A program made the translations under genes and the position numbers. Below the pieces are notes generated by a model. That model was not told the DNA's origin and ran no database searches. It was given only the letters and a program-made list of their open reading frames with translations. Positions 1 to 11,600 of a DNA stretch of 64,000 nt are shown piece by piece; the stretch's first letter is position 1; each line of letters opens with the position of its first letter. Source of the DNA: Anseranas semipalmata (lineage: Eukaryota; Chordata; Aves; Anseriformes; Anseranatidae); NCBI GenBank assembly GCA_013399115.1, contig VXAA01001303.1:321847-385846 (forward strand), written 5' to 3'.

Positions 1-3000
1 CCATTTCTGTATGGATGTTATTTCACTGTATGTTAAAAAAAAAAAAGCTTATATCTATAAACCCATGTAGAAAGATATTAAACTGATGTTTTCATTGGAT
101 AAGGGTTTTTTTTAGTTTCTTACTGTAACACTGATTTATTTACCATATTTGCCATATGCTTACATTACAAAATAAAGTCAGTCATAGAAAAACAGCTGAG
201 ATATGAAAAAAATTGTGTTTTTTCCCCCCTCACATTTTTCTGTTATGTTTTCCTCCTTTACTTTAGGTTTAAAAAATAAAAAGCTAGCGTCTCTGACTCC
301 TGAAGTCAGTAGGATTTTGGTATATGGGACTCCATCTAGATACACCAAAAGAGAACTTCATTTGACATATACAACTGGGCTGAAATACAGAGACAGAAAG
401 GATCTGGCTTTATTTTAAGATCAGTTCCACCACAAACAACTGGACTTATTGATCTAGGCACTAAAATTTAATATACAGTTTCTCTTGGTGATGAGCTACA
501 TTTCAGCTGCCTGCTGCTAACCCAGCTGACAACCCAGGCTGTGTTTTGGTGCATGCTCAGCAGTTCGGACATCGGATTCTGCTGGTCATGAGTTTGGAAA
601 TAGGTTTATTAACAACTTCACTTTTTATTTCCAAGTCAAGTTTGGGTTTTCTGTATTTGATAGTGCTTAAAACAAGACTAAAATCACTAAAGGAAGATTT
701 TTTTATTCTGCCTAGGCCCTCAAGGAACTGCAACAAAGCAAAGTAAGCCAAAGGAAGTCAGAATCAGACCTTTCAGAAGGTCTGAGAAACAAACAAACAA
801 AAAAACCAGAATGCCAGATCAGACTTAATTGTGGCTTGTAATACAGAAAGTTTTCCTTCAGAAATTCCTGCAGTCTCTTGACTTGAACCAAGTAGAACAA
901 AGTATTCCCAACACCACCGCCACTGGAAGCTCTCAGACGGCACTGTAACAAGTTAAGCCCTCCTCTGATACCATAACAGATATGTCTGCTGAAAGAATCA
1001 CATTTGCAACTCTGAATTAAGACAAGGGATAAAAGCAGTCTCCTAGTACCCAGCTTCACCCTTTCACTCAGATGGGTCAGGAAATAAATGTTCTGTGATA
1101 AACAGGAGGTAAGGAAGAATTATTTAAGTGTTCTTTTGATATTAAATTATGAAAAACTATCCCCTATTTAGACTCCTTTATTCATAACCTCTAACTGCTT
1201 TGCAAAGGACAGCCCTGCACGGTGCAGAAGTTGGATTACTTAAACGACAGATGCTAGGTGACTAGTCTAAGGCCAAGCAGAAATCCGGTGGCTGTGCTAG
1301 GAACACAGCCAAATTCTCAGTTACACACCAGTCCTTTCGGAAACGCTGCACCTTAACTGAAAAGGTTTTTGAAAGAATTTGTGCAGAGTTTTTTTCACAA
1401 AGCAATTCAGTTAGCCTTTAACTCTTCTTATTGAGGCAACCGAACAGAGTTAGGGCTCCAGTCTCCCTTCCCTATGGGAGAGGAAACTAAGCTTGGAGAG
1501 GCCTCTGACCTCTGCCTGCTTTGCGACACTGCCCAGCCACTGTCAAGGAAAAGTTTTGTCAATCAAATCGCTGGGAACTTGGGGCTTATTTTTTTCCAAG
1601 ACAGACCACAAACAATTTTGGAATTTCAATAAATTGATTATGCTCTTTTAACTAAGCTCATTTTTTCTTTCCTCCCTGTTTTGAAGCGCTGTTTTCTTTT
1701 GTGTCTGGCTATGTTAGACTAATCAATAAGAAATCATACTTTTGCCTTTTTACATTCCAAGAAAAGCAAATGCAACATATTTCTCACTCATTTGTATCGA
1801 CTGCAAAGCAAAACCAGAGAAAACTAATGGAAATTCCTTGCAGTGTTCCTAAAGCTGCCATCCTAATGCTACTGGGGAATTGCCCTGTCAATGCTAACTT
1901 CATTTGCAGAGAGTATTGTTTTTAACAATGTATACATCTGGAGCAGTATCCAGCTTTTTTGTTCTCAGTAAAATTAATTACCATAAGATTAATTTCACTT
2001 GAAGAGACTTGCTCAATTGGGACTCAGCCCCGGTGTGCTGATTACCACAAGGGATGAGCCGCCCAGCTGTGACTGCTAACTGCTGCTTACGTATAGGTGA
2101 GATGCATCATCCTCTTACATTAAGTGGTGTTACCACCTATAGCTTGGTGTTCAAGATAATAAATGCTGAAACTCGATTATTTTGATATTTTGGGATAAAA
2201 GAATCCAAAGCAAGGCCAGGAGCAGACTGACAGGTATGACATTTTTAAAAGAAGCCTTTTGTAATGAGAATGTTCTCCTAACTCTTTCACGAGGCAGTGG
2301 GTGGTAAACTGTTAATGCAAACAGGAATCCCCTATATTAAACTCAATGGTCTTATTGGACCTCCAGACCTCTCAACTGTCCTGTTTCCACAAAATAATGT
2401 TAAATGTATTTCATCCCACTGTAACCGCGTTATTTGCCTTTCCTCTACAACCACACGCGTGCTGCAGGCGTACAGCTCCCTTGCGCCTGCAGCGAGTGGC
2501 AAAACTCCTACCCCAGCTGCAGGCATCGCCCTGCTCCCAAGGGAGCCTCCAGCTCCTCCTGTTTGCTGGACAAGAAACTGCTGAGTAGCACTCTCAAATA
2601 CATTTAATTTCCTTCCCTTTCCTAGACTCTTATTTCCTTCTAAACTCTTTTTTAGGGGAGGCATTTGCAGCTGGAAAAAATGTTAGGTCTGACTGCGCAA
2701 CCAGGACACCAGCAGGCAAGGAGCGTGCCTGCTAGATACACAGCGAGGTTCCCATTCAGAGTGCTCCTGAGCGTTGCTAACACGCCGCTGGAAAAATTAT
2801 TCTCCATGGAGAGTGGAAAATGGGGGTGGATGAAAGGAGAGCCAAAAAAATACTCTTTGGATGGCTTCCCCAGCAATTAATTCATTGTCAAATGGAGACT
2901 CCATCCCCTAGCACCCAACTAGGAGTGCTAGCGTTTGAGTGGCTTCATTCACATCAGCGTTAGAGAGCAGAATTCATCTCGGAGATAAGGAGAAAGTAAT

Positions 3001-4536
3001 GAAAGCAACCAGTTTTCTCCATCAACATCGTTTCAGTCTTTTTTACAATAATAAATGCCTCTCAAATAAACAGGAAAAAATAGCAACAGTAAATTTGCAT
3101 CCCAGAGAAAAGTTAATGTTTCTACTTGGCTAATTCATCGCTGAATATTGATATACTGACAACAGTGACAGAGCATTTATAGAGCTTAAAATGCAAACGT
3201 GCTGGGCCAGATTTCCAATAGAGCTGAGAATACTGGATGCCTCTGGAAACCTTTGTCCCTTATTTAGTGCTAATTTGGAGCTCAGCTCTTCGAAATGCAG
3301 ATCCAGTTATGGACAGTCAGTAAAGTCCAACACTGATTTCTTTTCCAAGCTTACTCCTACGAAAACAATGCAAGGAATTAGGAATTTCCCTCCTCTAATG
3401 AACGCACCGAGTAACAAATTCATCACCTGGCCACCTATGTGTCCTCCAGCAATGAAAATCCTAAGATACAACACAGGGAAATTCACTCAAATACCAAGAA
3501 GGTTTACAGCAGTGCACTGAGAACAATATGAAAATCACTATATAGCACTGTAGGTGAGGAGATTTTTTTTTTTTTTTTAATATTAATAATGTATAAAGTA
3601 CCAGGAAAAATCTTCAGTTGTGGAAACAGTCACTAAGAGATGACAGACAGGAAAACTGGAGTTTTCTGAATGTCCCAGAGCAACAGGCAGAACAGCATGT
3701 CATCAGCTAACAGTAACTCTCATAACTACACGGCGCGCACTTTCTTTTCGTGCTGAGAAGACCAAGCCTCAGAAAGCTGTCCTGCTCAGCAGGCTCTGCG
3801 GTAACCTGTCGGTTCAGTGCCATGGAACTGCTGCCAGTAAGCTCCAAGCTCAGCCCGGTTTGTGCATCAGGATTCGTGCGCTCTCCTCCTGCGCACTGTT
3901 CACACCTACCAGAAGAGGAGGCCCAGCCACAACACCCAGAGGTACTCTCGCGTGCCCAGAGTCCCTCACAAGCTTCCACCAGTGGCAGAAGCACACCCTG
4001 GTTTGACTGTTTGCCCATAGCCAGGTAAGAGCTCCCTCTGGCACAACAGCCTCCGCCACAAGGCAACGTACTGGCAGCTATTCACAAAAATAGCAATAAT
4101 TTGCACCAAATCAGAGGACACCGTACCCGAACATTATACAGCCATGTTAACTTCGGTCACAGACAGGGAACCTGACTCAGTGTCTGTAACCAACCATCCA
4201 TTTTCACGTGGCCCCTGTCCCAGCAGCATATTCGCAGCAGAATAAACTCTGCACCAGCCGAGGGCACGCAGTGAATGGTTCAGGAAACCCAATGAACCCA
4301 AATGAAGGACCACAGCTACACCGGGGGTGAAAGTCTTGCCTGTATAAAGCACAATACCTGCACACAAGCATACTAACACTCTCAGAACGGGACTTCAGGG
4401 AGATTTAGGCAGTGAGCAGACCTCGTGATTGCCCCTTGCACAGGAAGACAGCCACTATTGTCGGTCCCAAGGAGTCTGCCACCATGAATCAGGCTGCGAG
4501 GCAATCACATTTATTTTCATTTGTTTTTACTTATAG
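1..4536. other. Non-genic stretch; simple repeats only
   Basis: No recognisable gene or mobile element. There is an A12 run at 35-46, a short CAAA-type run at about 788-805 and a T16 run at 3563-3578. An exon-like minus-strand segment at 557-727 is listed separately. Around 2440-2580 there is a modest rise in GC with three CTGCAG sites. At 2656-2880 both strands are open behind a pyrimidine-rich acceptor-like site. An open plus-strand frame at 3750-4028 (GTG start) ends at a CAG/GTAAGA donor-like site near 4024. None of these resembles a known protein. Confidence 0.6.
557..727 (-). other. Terminal-exon-like open frame (unproven)
   Basis: On the minus strand a long pyrimidine tract ending in TTGCAG (728 and above) is followed by 56 open codons and a TGA ending at 557. 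The peptide is lysine- and serine-rich and has no family I recognise. Possible minus-strand AATAAA signals (TTTATT on plus) lie at about 409 and 133. A strong acceptor followed by an open frame could be a last coding exon, but AT-rich introns often contain such cryptic combinations. I see no upstream exon whose phase and homology would confirm it. Confidence 0.12.
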
Positions 4537-4609
4537 GCCGGTTTTTAAGCTCTGGAGGTGGATGTGGGATAGAAGAATTCTGCAAAATTACCTCCTTCGG
4601 TTTGATCCT

Positions 4610-4831
4610 CGTTCCTTGCGGATCTCGTCTTTCAGAACGAAGCACCTCTGCTTCCTGTGCCCAGCCACACAGCCTGTGTGCCCCGGGACGCTCGTGTCAC
4701 CCAGCAGGAGCGGCTGCTGTGCCCCGTCACCCACCCCGGGGCTGGGTCCAGGCACGGGCAGCACGACCTGGGCCCGGCTCACGCTGCCGCCCACCCGCGC
4801 CAGCCCCGCACAGCTCTGTGGAGCAGCAGCG
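4610..4831. promoter_or_regulatory. Short CpG-rich patch
   Basis: About 19 CpG dinucleotides fall within roughly 220 bases of very GC-rich DNA, in sharp contrast to the AT-rich flanks. It lies just after a plus-strand acceptor-like site (pyrimidine-rich tract ending in TTATAG at 4536). All three plus-strand frames stay open for long stretches here, as expected of GC-rich DNA, so the overlapping open frames (4412-4834, 4521-4904, 4657-4974) are not evidence of coding. A GGA repeat follows at 4861-4874. The patch could be a small CpG island, an enhancer, or an exon of an uncharacterised transcript. Confidence 0.4.
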
Positions 4832-4874
4832 TAAGGCAGCAAGGCCTGGAGGAGTCCCTGGGAGGAGGAGGAGG

Positions 4875-6274
4875 CTGCGTCTCATTTCCTCCACTCAGAA
4901 CTAAACAAAAGACAAGAAAACCTTTTACCATTAATGGCAATGAACTCCTACTCCAAAACAAAATGATTATCTGAACTTCACCAATACATTCATAGCAGAA
5001 AACACCACAACAGATGCGAGATATTCCAGATCAATAACCGAGCTACGATTTGTTACAGTATTCTGCTGTTCATTTGAGTCTGTCCATATTCATTTACTCT
5101 ACACATAATTTTACTCTTTTCCTGGTAAGACTTTTCTTTAGCAGTAGATTTAAATAATTAGAATAAAATATTGGTATAAGCATCATTAAAGTTTGTACAT
5201 CAGTGACTGTAATTAAGCCTGTAACCACAGTTATTGTTATAACTAATTGTATTTCGTGACAACCAGTAACAGTTAACTAACGCTAAAGCCTTTTGCAGCG
5301 ATTCAAGCATGGTGCAATTGTGAGTTTCGCAAGTATTTTATATTTAGTATAAAGCTTTTCTGTTTCTAACACCGTATTGCTAAGAAATGTGTAATATTAT
5401 TTTTATTAGCATTAACATTTACTACAAACATCATAATTTTACAATTACTACTGTTGCCTGAAAGTTTCCCTGTTTTATCTGGTTGCATTGGTTGGCCCAA
5501 ATATATAACCTCACCATGCAAACATTACATCTTCTGCATCCTTAGAGCACTGCAACTGCAAAGCCATTGCGACTGATTTAAAACACTGCTAGTGCAGTCG
5601 TGAGCAGAATTCAACACAGCCTGGATCTCATTGTGAATGCTGCCATAAAAATACACAGAAAATGACATTCCCTGCTTCCATCTGTTTTTATGATTAAAAA
5701 TTGGCTCTAGTTTGGACCACTGGATTTTGAAAGCAACCTTAGACTGACAGAATCATTTTAAATAAGGCCTTGTCAATGGCTTCATTTCTTTCCAGCCAGG
5801 TGTGCTATCACTTAAACCATCTTGAGACAAACATTATGTCATTGCTTAAAAAAATAAATGGTCTTTCAGGCACTCAGCACCTCAACCACATACGACGTGA
5901 AAACCCCAAATCATCCCCTTAAGTTCCAATGGTTTCTTCCAATTCAGAATAAAAAGCATTTTTGTAATATGAGAAGAGAAGACAGTTTTAGGAAAAAGTG
6001 TTCTACCATCTTCTGGAATGGCTCTCATATAGAGATTAACGCTCTGAACGATTCACAGGACAGTGAAGTCAAAGTGTTCATAAACTTTTACAAGAGTGGA
6101 ATTAGACCAGAACTGAGTATTATAGGAAATGTCACCCTGTCCACTTAATATTCTCTTGGGAGCCACTGTATAATAAAAGCAGAAGAGAATATAGCATACA
6201 TGGCAATGTATGTATAGCAAGTCAGTACAGCCAAGGATCTGCTGTCATATTACAAAGCTATTTCGGTATCACTA
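4875..6274. other. AT-rich non-genic stretch
   Basis: No gene recognised. Bases 5040-5520 are AT-rich with several TAAT/ATTA homeodomain-type cores and no simple repeat. The sequence could be a conserved non-coding element or plain intron, which cannot be told apart without alignment. An open plus-strand frame at 5858-6148 resembles nothing known. Confidence 0.5.
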
Positions 6275-6425
6275 CCCTTGCTTTAGTAATGGGGAGATTA
6301 TTGACAGCCACAGAAGAGGCCACAGACTTGCTGAAGGTCACACAGTAAGTCAGTAGCAAGGCGAGAGCAGCGCACATGGAGAGCACCCCGATCAGCTGCT
6401 AGGCTGTGCTGATTCTCCTATTAAT
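6275..6425 (-). mobile_element. MIR: MIR-type SINE relic
   Basis: Read on the plus strand, the sequence follows the reverse complement of the mammalian-wide interspersed repeat. It has a GGGGA-containing stretch, then CACAGA-AGAGGC, then ACTTGCTGAAGGTCACACAG (6326-6345), then TAAGT-CAGTAGCAAG. This matches the order and spacing of the MIR consensus: cacagagagg, acttgcccaaggtcacacag, ctagtaagtggcagag. Divergence is high and both ends are eroded, as expected of a very old tRNA-derived SINE. MIR copies are ancient and occur at low copy number in birds and reptiles. The exact boundaries are approximate. Confidence 0.72.
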
Positions 6426-8484
6426 ACAGAATGATTGCTGTAAATGGTATCGCCATTACCAACTTATAGAGATAAATGAACCTTTGAAAGAATTAGAGCT
6501 GTTTAAACAGTCACACATCACACAATAAGAGTTCTTTTACGGAGGGAAAGTCTGATTCTTATGGAGAGAAATGTATTTAATAACACTGGGAAGTGGGAAG
6601 GCAAATATTAGTCCTTTTACATGCAAATACAGAGAAAACTTATCAGCTAGCATTTCCAAAGTTGTTGTTGCATATGCAAAAGCTACGATGATATTTTCCA
6701 TTCTGTGTTACTCATCTTTCCCACCTTAATTCTAGGTTGTTAGAAACTCCATGCAGTGGGAGGAAAGAGAAGGCTGCGAATGAGTACATTTTGCAAATAT
6801 CAACCCCAGAAATAGAGAATGTTTTTCAAAATTTGTCTGCGAATGAAATATGTCTTGCAAGATCATAATCAATCACTGCAAGTACTTCATCTGGAAATCC
6901 TAGTGAATAGAACCATATTGCAAAACCTTCCTACAAAAAACAATGTCTGCAACAAACCAGACCATAAGATTTGTGGGGATGCAAAACAAGTCACAATATG
7001 TTTCTTGAATTCCTTCCATCCATCTTTTGATGACATCTCACTCCAAATAGGGCAGTCAGGAGTTGCACCACACCCTCTACAACTGCACGCAATGCAGCAA
7101 GGAAACATGCTGCACCAGCAGGCTTTTTTTCCCTTTTCCGCTACAATATGTGGAGAAAAAAAAATCTTCTCCTAACGCTCTGCTAGGAATGTATCACTTT
7201 CATACTCTCCAATACAAGGCTGTACATTTTGCATTTATTCTATTCCTAAAATCAATGGATAGCTTCATATTGAATGAGATGCATAATTAGATATGCAATA
7301 AAAATCTACTCCTACCAGAGGTACCATTCCTTGCAACATAACAGTACGTCTACAGCTCTTACGGAAGGAGGCTCAGGAATCCCTGTAGCATACCTTAAAG
7401 AATAGAGAGAAACACCATATTCGGGTGCATCCAGAAAGTCGGATGTGCTGGATCAAGTGCTCCCAGATGGGCTGCGCGCTGTGGCTTCTCCACTTGTCCT
7501 GGCAGAAAACAGCAGATCCGCTGGGAGGAAGTGCTTGGAGGCAGCTGAACCCCAGCAGCACGCTCACCATTAAGAACCAAATGGCCACATTTCTCTAAAC
7601 CCCAATCTCAAAGGGAGAATAGCGTTAAGCAAGTGGAGAAGTATTTTCCAAGGGCTCACTGTCCAGACAGCTCTAATGTTACCCTTGCCGTGGTGACTCT
7701 GCCATGCTGCACCTCCCAGTGACACACGGGTGTGCGTTCCTTTAAAGGACCCACACGTGCCACATGCTCTTGCTTTCCTGAGCAGCTTACAAAAACAACA
7801 TCGCGTAACACCATATAGGCAGCAGGACTGGTGGGACTTCACGTTATCTTTATGCTACATGTCAGGTATGAGACCTGCATGTCGGCTAAAACTATATTGT
7901 ACTCTTTTGGTCATACATCATTAACTCGAATAACTCTCGGAGTCAGCTTCTAGGGGCAAATGAACCAAAACCTTCTCTTTTATTGCTTGTTAGAGCTCTT
8001 AGCAGATGAGAACTAAGAATTTTCTTTGCTGACAAGGTAGTATATCATTTCAAGACGAAATGTAACACTGAATAACCACCATTACCATCGCCATTTTATA
8101 GGAATCTCTTTGTTTTCCTATAAGATTATTTATTGATGTAATTTTACCTTAGTGGTGAATATTCCACTTGGGTTTTCAAAGCTGTTTTTCTAGAGTGAGC
8201 TTATCTTTGTTCATTCCCTATACAAAACTATGGGGGTTTTAATACCTCCAATTAATAAAATTTGAGCAGTTTTTATGTAAAATCAAAAGCAACAACAAGG
8301 TCACTGGACTATATGCCTTTGTGCGATGGATATGCATGTGTCCAGAATTACTCTGCTGGGCACACTGGAGGATGGCTGATCCTCTAAATTAGCAAAACAA
8401 ACACATGCTGAAACCAAATTATTCAGAACGTTTCTTTGCTGGCCAATTAAATCTCGCTACTGAGAGCATGTTGTTAAATAACAA
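6426..8484. other. Non-genic stretch
   Basis: No recognisable gene, RNA or mobile element. Open frames at 6819-7175 and 7570-7842 are short, overlap frames on the opposite strand and match no known family. The sequence is of ordinary intron or intergenic character. Confidence 0.55.
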
Positions 8485-8620
8485 AATTGGACTGGATCAG
8501 ACCAAAAGCATGTTTGGTAGCATTTTTACATTTACTAACCCCGCATCAGTTTCACTTCCTTCTTCATGAAGTTTAAGAAAAGACTTGAAAAGCATGTGTT
8601 TACTATCCTCAGCACTTCTA
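8485..8620 (+). mobile_element. Possible decayed CR1/L3-like LINE tail
   Basis: The fragment contains GGACTGGATCAGACCAAAAG at 8488-8507, like the 'ctggatcagaccaatgg' phrase found in many sauropsid LINE 3' regions. About 60 bases on it has AAGTTTAAGAAAAGACTTGA, like the phrase near the end of CR1-type ORF2. In an intact element the ORF2-end phrase would normally come before the 3' UTR phrase, so the order does not fit a simple copy. The resemblance could be chance, hence the low confidence. Confidence 0.2.
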
Positions 8621-11600
8621 GATTTCAGGAGTAAATGTTGTAAATGATGTGAAGTGCCAGTACATTGTCATTCAGGCATAGTCTGATGAGACAGCCTGAT
8701 CAAAACATTATGAACCCACTGTTCTACATCTCAGGTACTGCCTGTACTGAAAGAATGATGATACCAGTTATTGCATTTGCAATATGTAGGTACTACACTT
8801 GCAGCACGGTGCACAAGAGATATATATTCATGTTAACCAACTGAGAATTAAATGCATCCATTCATGGACAAAGCAATTGTTTCTGTAATAATCTACACTC
8901 TAAGGCAGATGGAAAAAGTAAATTTTCATAAATACTTCAGACATTTGATTTCAAATTCAAGGAACTACGCATGAAATGCTACCTGTGAAGATCAAGTCAG
9001 AGACATTTGTCCAGAAACTACGTAAGGATTAAATAACCAATTACTATCAATAAACTGAAACGCTCCAGCTGCTTTCTGTCTGGTTTATATATTGCTCAGT
9101 CTTCAGCTTGATTAAGCCCTTCAGGAAGTGTGGAAGGTCTCATCCTGTAGTTGAGAAGAGCGATGTGGACAATGACCACTTGTATTGAGATATAATTAAT
9201 TAGCTACCAGATGACTGTACTTCAACAGCAGCATGGCAGGCATACAGTTAATGAGCAGCTCACTGGCAGATACAATTATTTCCATTTCTTACCAGAAAAT
9301 GCACTACTTTTCTAGCAAGCTGCTTGGCTACTTTGCAAGCATCTACAGTCTAATAATGTCACTTTTTTTCTGTCTCCAACAGAAAACGCATTTGACATGA
9401 GATTTGCATTAAAAAAATATCCCAAAATAGAAACAAACTGGAATATTCTGACTGTTCCTGCTAAAAGACACTGAAGCAAAACTCCCCCTTGTGTCTCCAG
9501 GAAAGCAGCCTTGCTGAGAGCTGCAGGAACCGTATTCTCAGCCCAAAGGTTACAAGTCATGGCCAGAATCTTCAAAGACCACGTGTACCGTAAGAGCGAC
9601 TGGCACTGAGCACATCACCTTTCTGGCAGAGGCAGCTCTGGCAATCAGGGAAGCAGGACTCAAGGATTTGGGAACCATGGAGTATAACTGAAGATAGTCC
9701 AAATCAGACAACAAGCAAGAGAGAACGTATTACAATGACTGTAACCCATTAAGTATGTCATTCAGGGAACTCACCTGGGACAGGCTCTGGTGTTGGTGCC
9801 AAGGACATTTTTGTACTTAAAATGATGCTGTCCCTAGGGAAATGCCTTGCCACAAGCTCTACCTTCACCTCAACTCATTCTTTATTTTTGTCTCTGATTC
9901 ACGTCAATCCTGCATTATTTTCTGAACAATGATGATTTTACCTGAAACGATGGCCCAGCTCAGGGACATTCAGAAAGCACTGCAATTCACCTCAGTCAAA
10001 TCCTGGCTCTCTTGGCCACTCCACTGTTATTCAAATGTAGCTGGGGGACAAAGGAACTTCACATCCTACCATGTTTTATCAGCATCAACAGCCTCTTCTT
10101 GTGGACTTTGGATAAAAAATATCCGAAGTGCCCAGCTTCAATAGAGCAGTCAGGAGCGTGAATCCTAAATCCTGGCTACCTTGGCTTGCCTGCTTGAGAA
10201 TCCCAACAGATGTTTCCCCTTTTCCATGTCACCTGAGCAGTAGTTCCGGGCAGCGGCCTGCACCCTGGGGACCAGGTGCTTCTTGGATACTGTTTTTGTT
10301 TTAGGATCTGCTGATATTTTTCTCTTTCGCCTCCTGGCTGTAATCACACTTACTCATCACTTACCCCAAAAGCTGTGAACTTGGTGGTCCTCCTTGCACG
10401 TTTTATGAAATATTTACTTCAAATTCTGGCTAGACTTAAATACCAGTTTCCATAGAAGTTGTAAGCCTAAAATTCTGCCCAACAATCAATAACCTTTTAT
10501 TTTAAACCTTTTTATTCTATTTTGAGGATGGGCAGGAAAGAAGCAAAAGTACACGCTATAGTCTTCCTCTCAAGCAAGAAACGCTGTTGATTTGTCGTAG
10601 GAAGCGTAGAGAAGAACTAAATAAGGAGGACAACAGTTTGATATAAAAAAATGGTTACTGAAAAGATGTAAAAAAAAAAACCCACAGAATAAGCATAAAC
10701 ATACCAATATTGCCAAAAAAGAGAAAGACTCCTACCTTTGCTAGTGGTGTTCTCCCTTACGTGCAGAACCGAACAACAGGTACAATGATGCCTTTCATTC
10801 TCAGGCCAGCAGCTCTGCTGGTGGCAAAATGTGATTGCTTGTGAAGTGTAATTGATTTTTCTAAAGGTCTGAAGGTCTGTTGTTCCTTTACATTATTGAT
10901 GGGTGCACTTGGATTACTGTGTGCTCACTGCTGTCCTTGATACAGGCTGGACTGAAAAATGTGTCTGATTATCTCTGCATCTAAATGATTCTGCTTGATT
11001 AGGTCACCAGTGTCCCTCTAGGCACCTTCCAGGAGTTTTGGGTTCACCCCCACTCTGCTCTCCCAGCTCCCGCTCCACTAATAACATTCCAGCTCTGTAA
11101 ATTCTCCCCCCTGGTTTTCAACAGAGAAGCTCTAACTGCAACCTGCTGCAAAGGCTGACACGAGCTGCTAAATACCTGTCATGCCTCACTCCCAAGGAGC
11201 CCAAAGAAAACATCCTGTGTGCCTGTAAACACACCTCAACTTGTTCTACCTGGAACCTGGCCGAGGTCTCTCCATTGCAGAGGCTCTGAAGTGAAGCATT
11301 ACTGTTTTTTCTCATGAGCATCTCAGTATCAAACAATTTTAACCTTTTACCCATCATCCAGACAGGTAGCTGGCAAACAGAGCCCACATGTCCCAGAAGG
11401 AATCTGGTGTCTAACTTCTTTTCAGGCATCTAGTCCCCACTGAAACCAACAGACTGTCCTGCCTCCCAGTGAAGATATTTGTATTATGTATAGAACATGT
11501 ACTACATGTTCACAGGACTAACCAAGGAGGAGCTTAAAGAGATGGCCAGACAAGGGGAAACTTGTCAGGCAGAGCTATGAAACAAATAAATTGGAGGAAG

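Noticed and set aside
2656..2880. Plus-strand frame running from an acceptor-like site to a stop, with an open frame on the opposite strand
   Set aside because: Both strands are open, there is no ATG at the start, and no homology or partner exon is visible.
4412..4974. Three overlapping plus-strand frames of 105-140 codons
   Set aside because: Their openness follows from GC-rich, stop-poor DNA. At most one could be real and none has a known domain.
5740..5790. ACAGAATCATTTTAAATAAGG as a possible CR1 terminal-repeat end
   Set aside because: Only one partial unit is present and no CR1 body follows.
9777..9835. Minus-strand segment between CCCTAG and a consensus donor CCCAG/GTGAGT, open in two frames
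   Set aside because: It is only 59 bases with a weak pyrimidine tract, and openness of two frames at this length means nothing.
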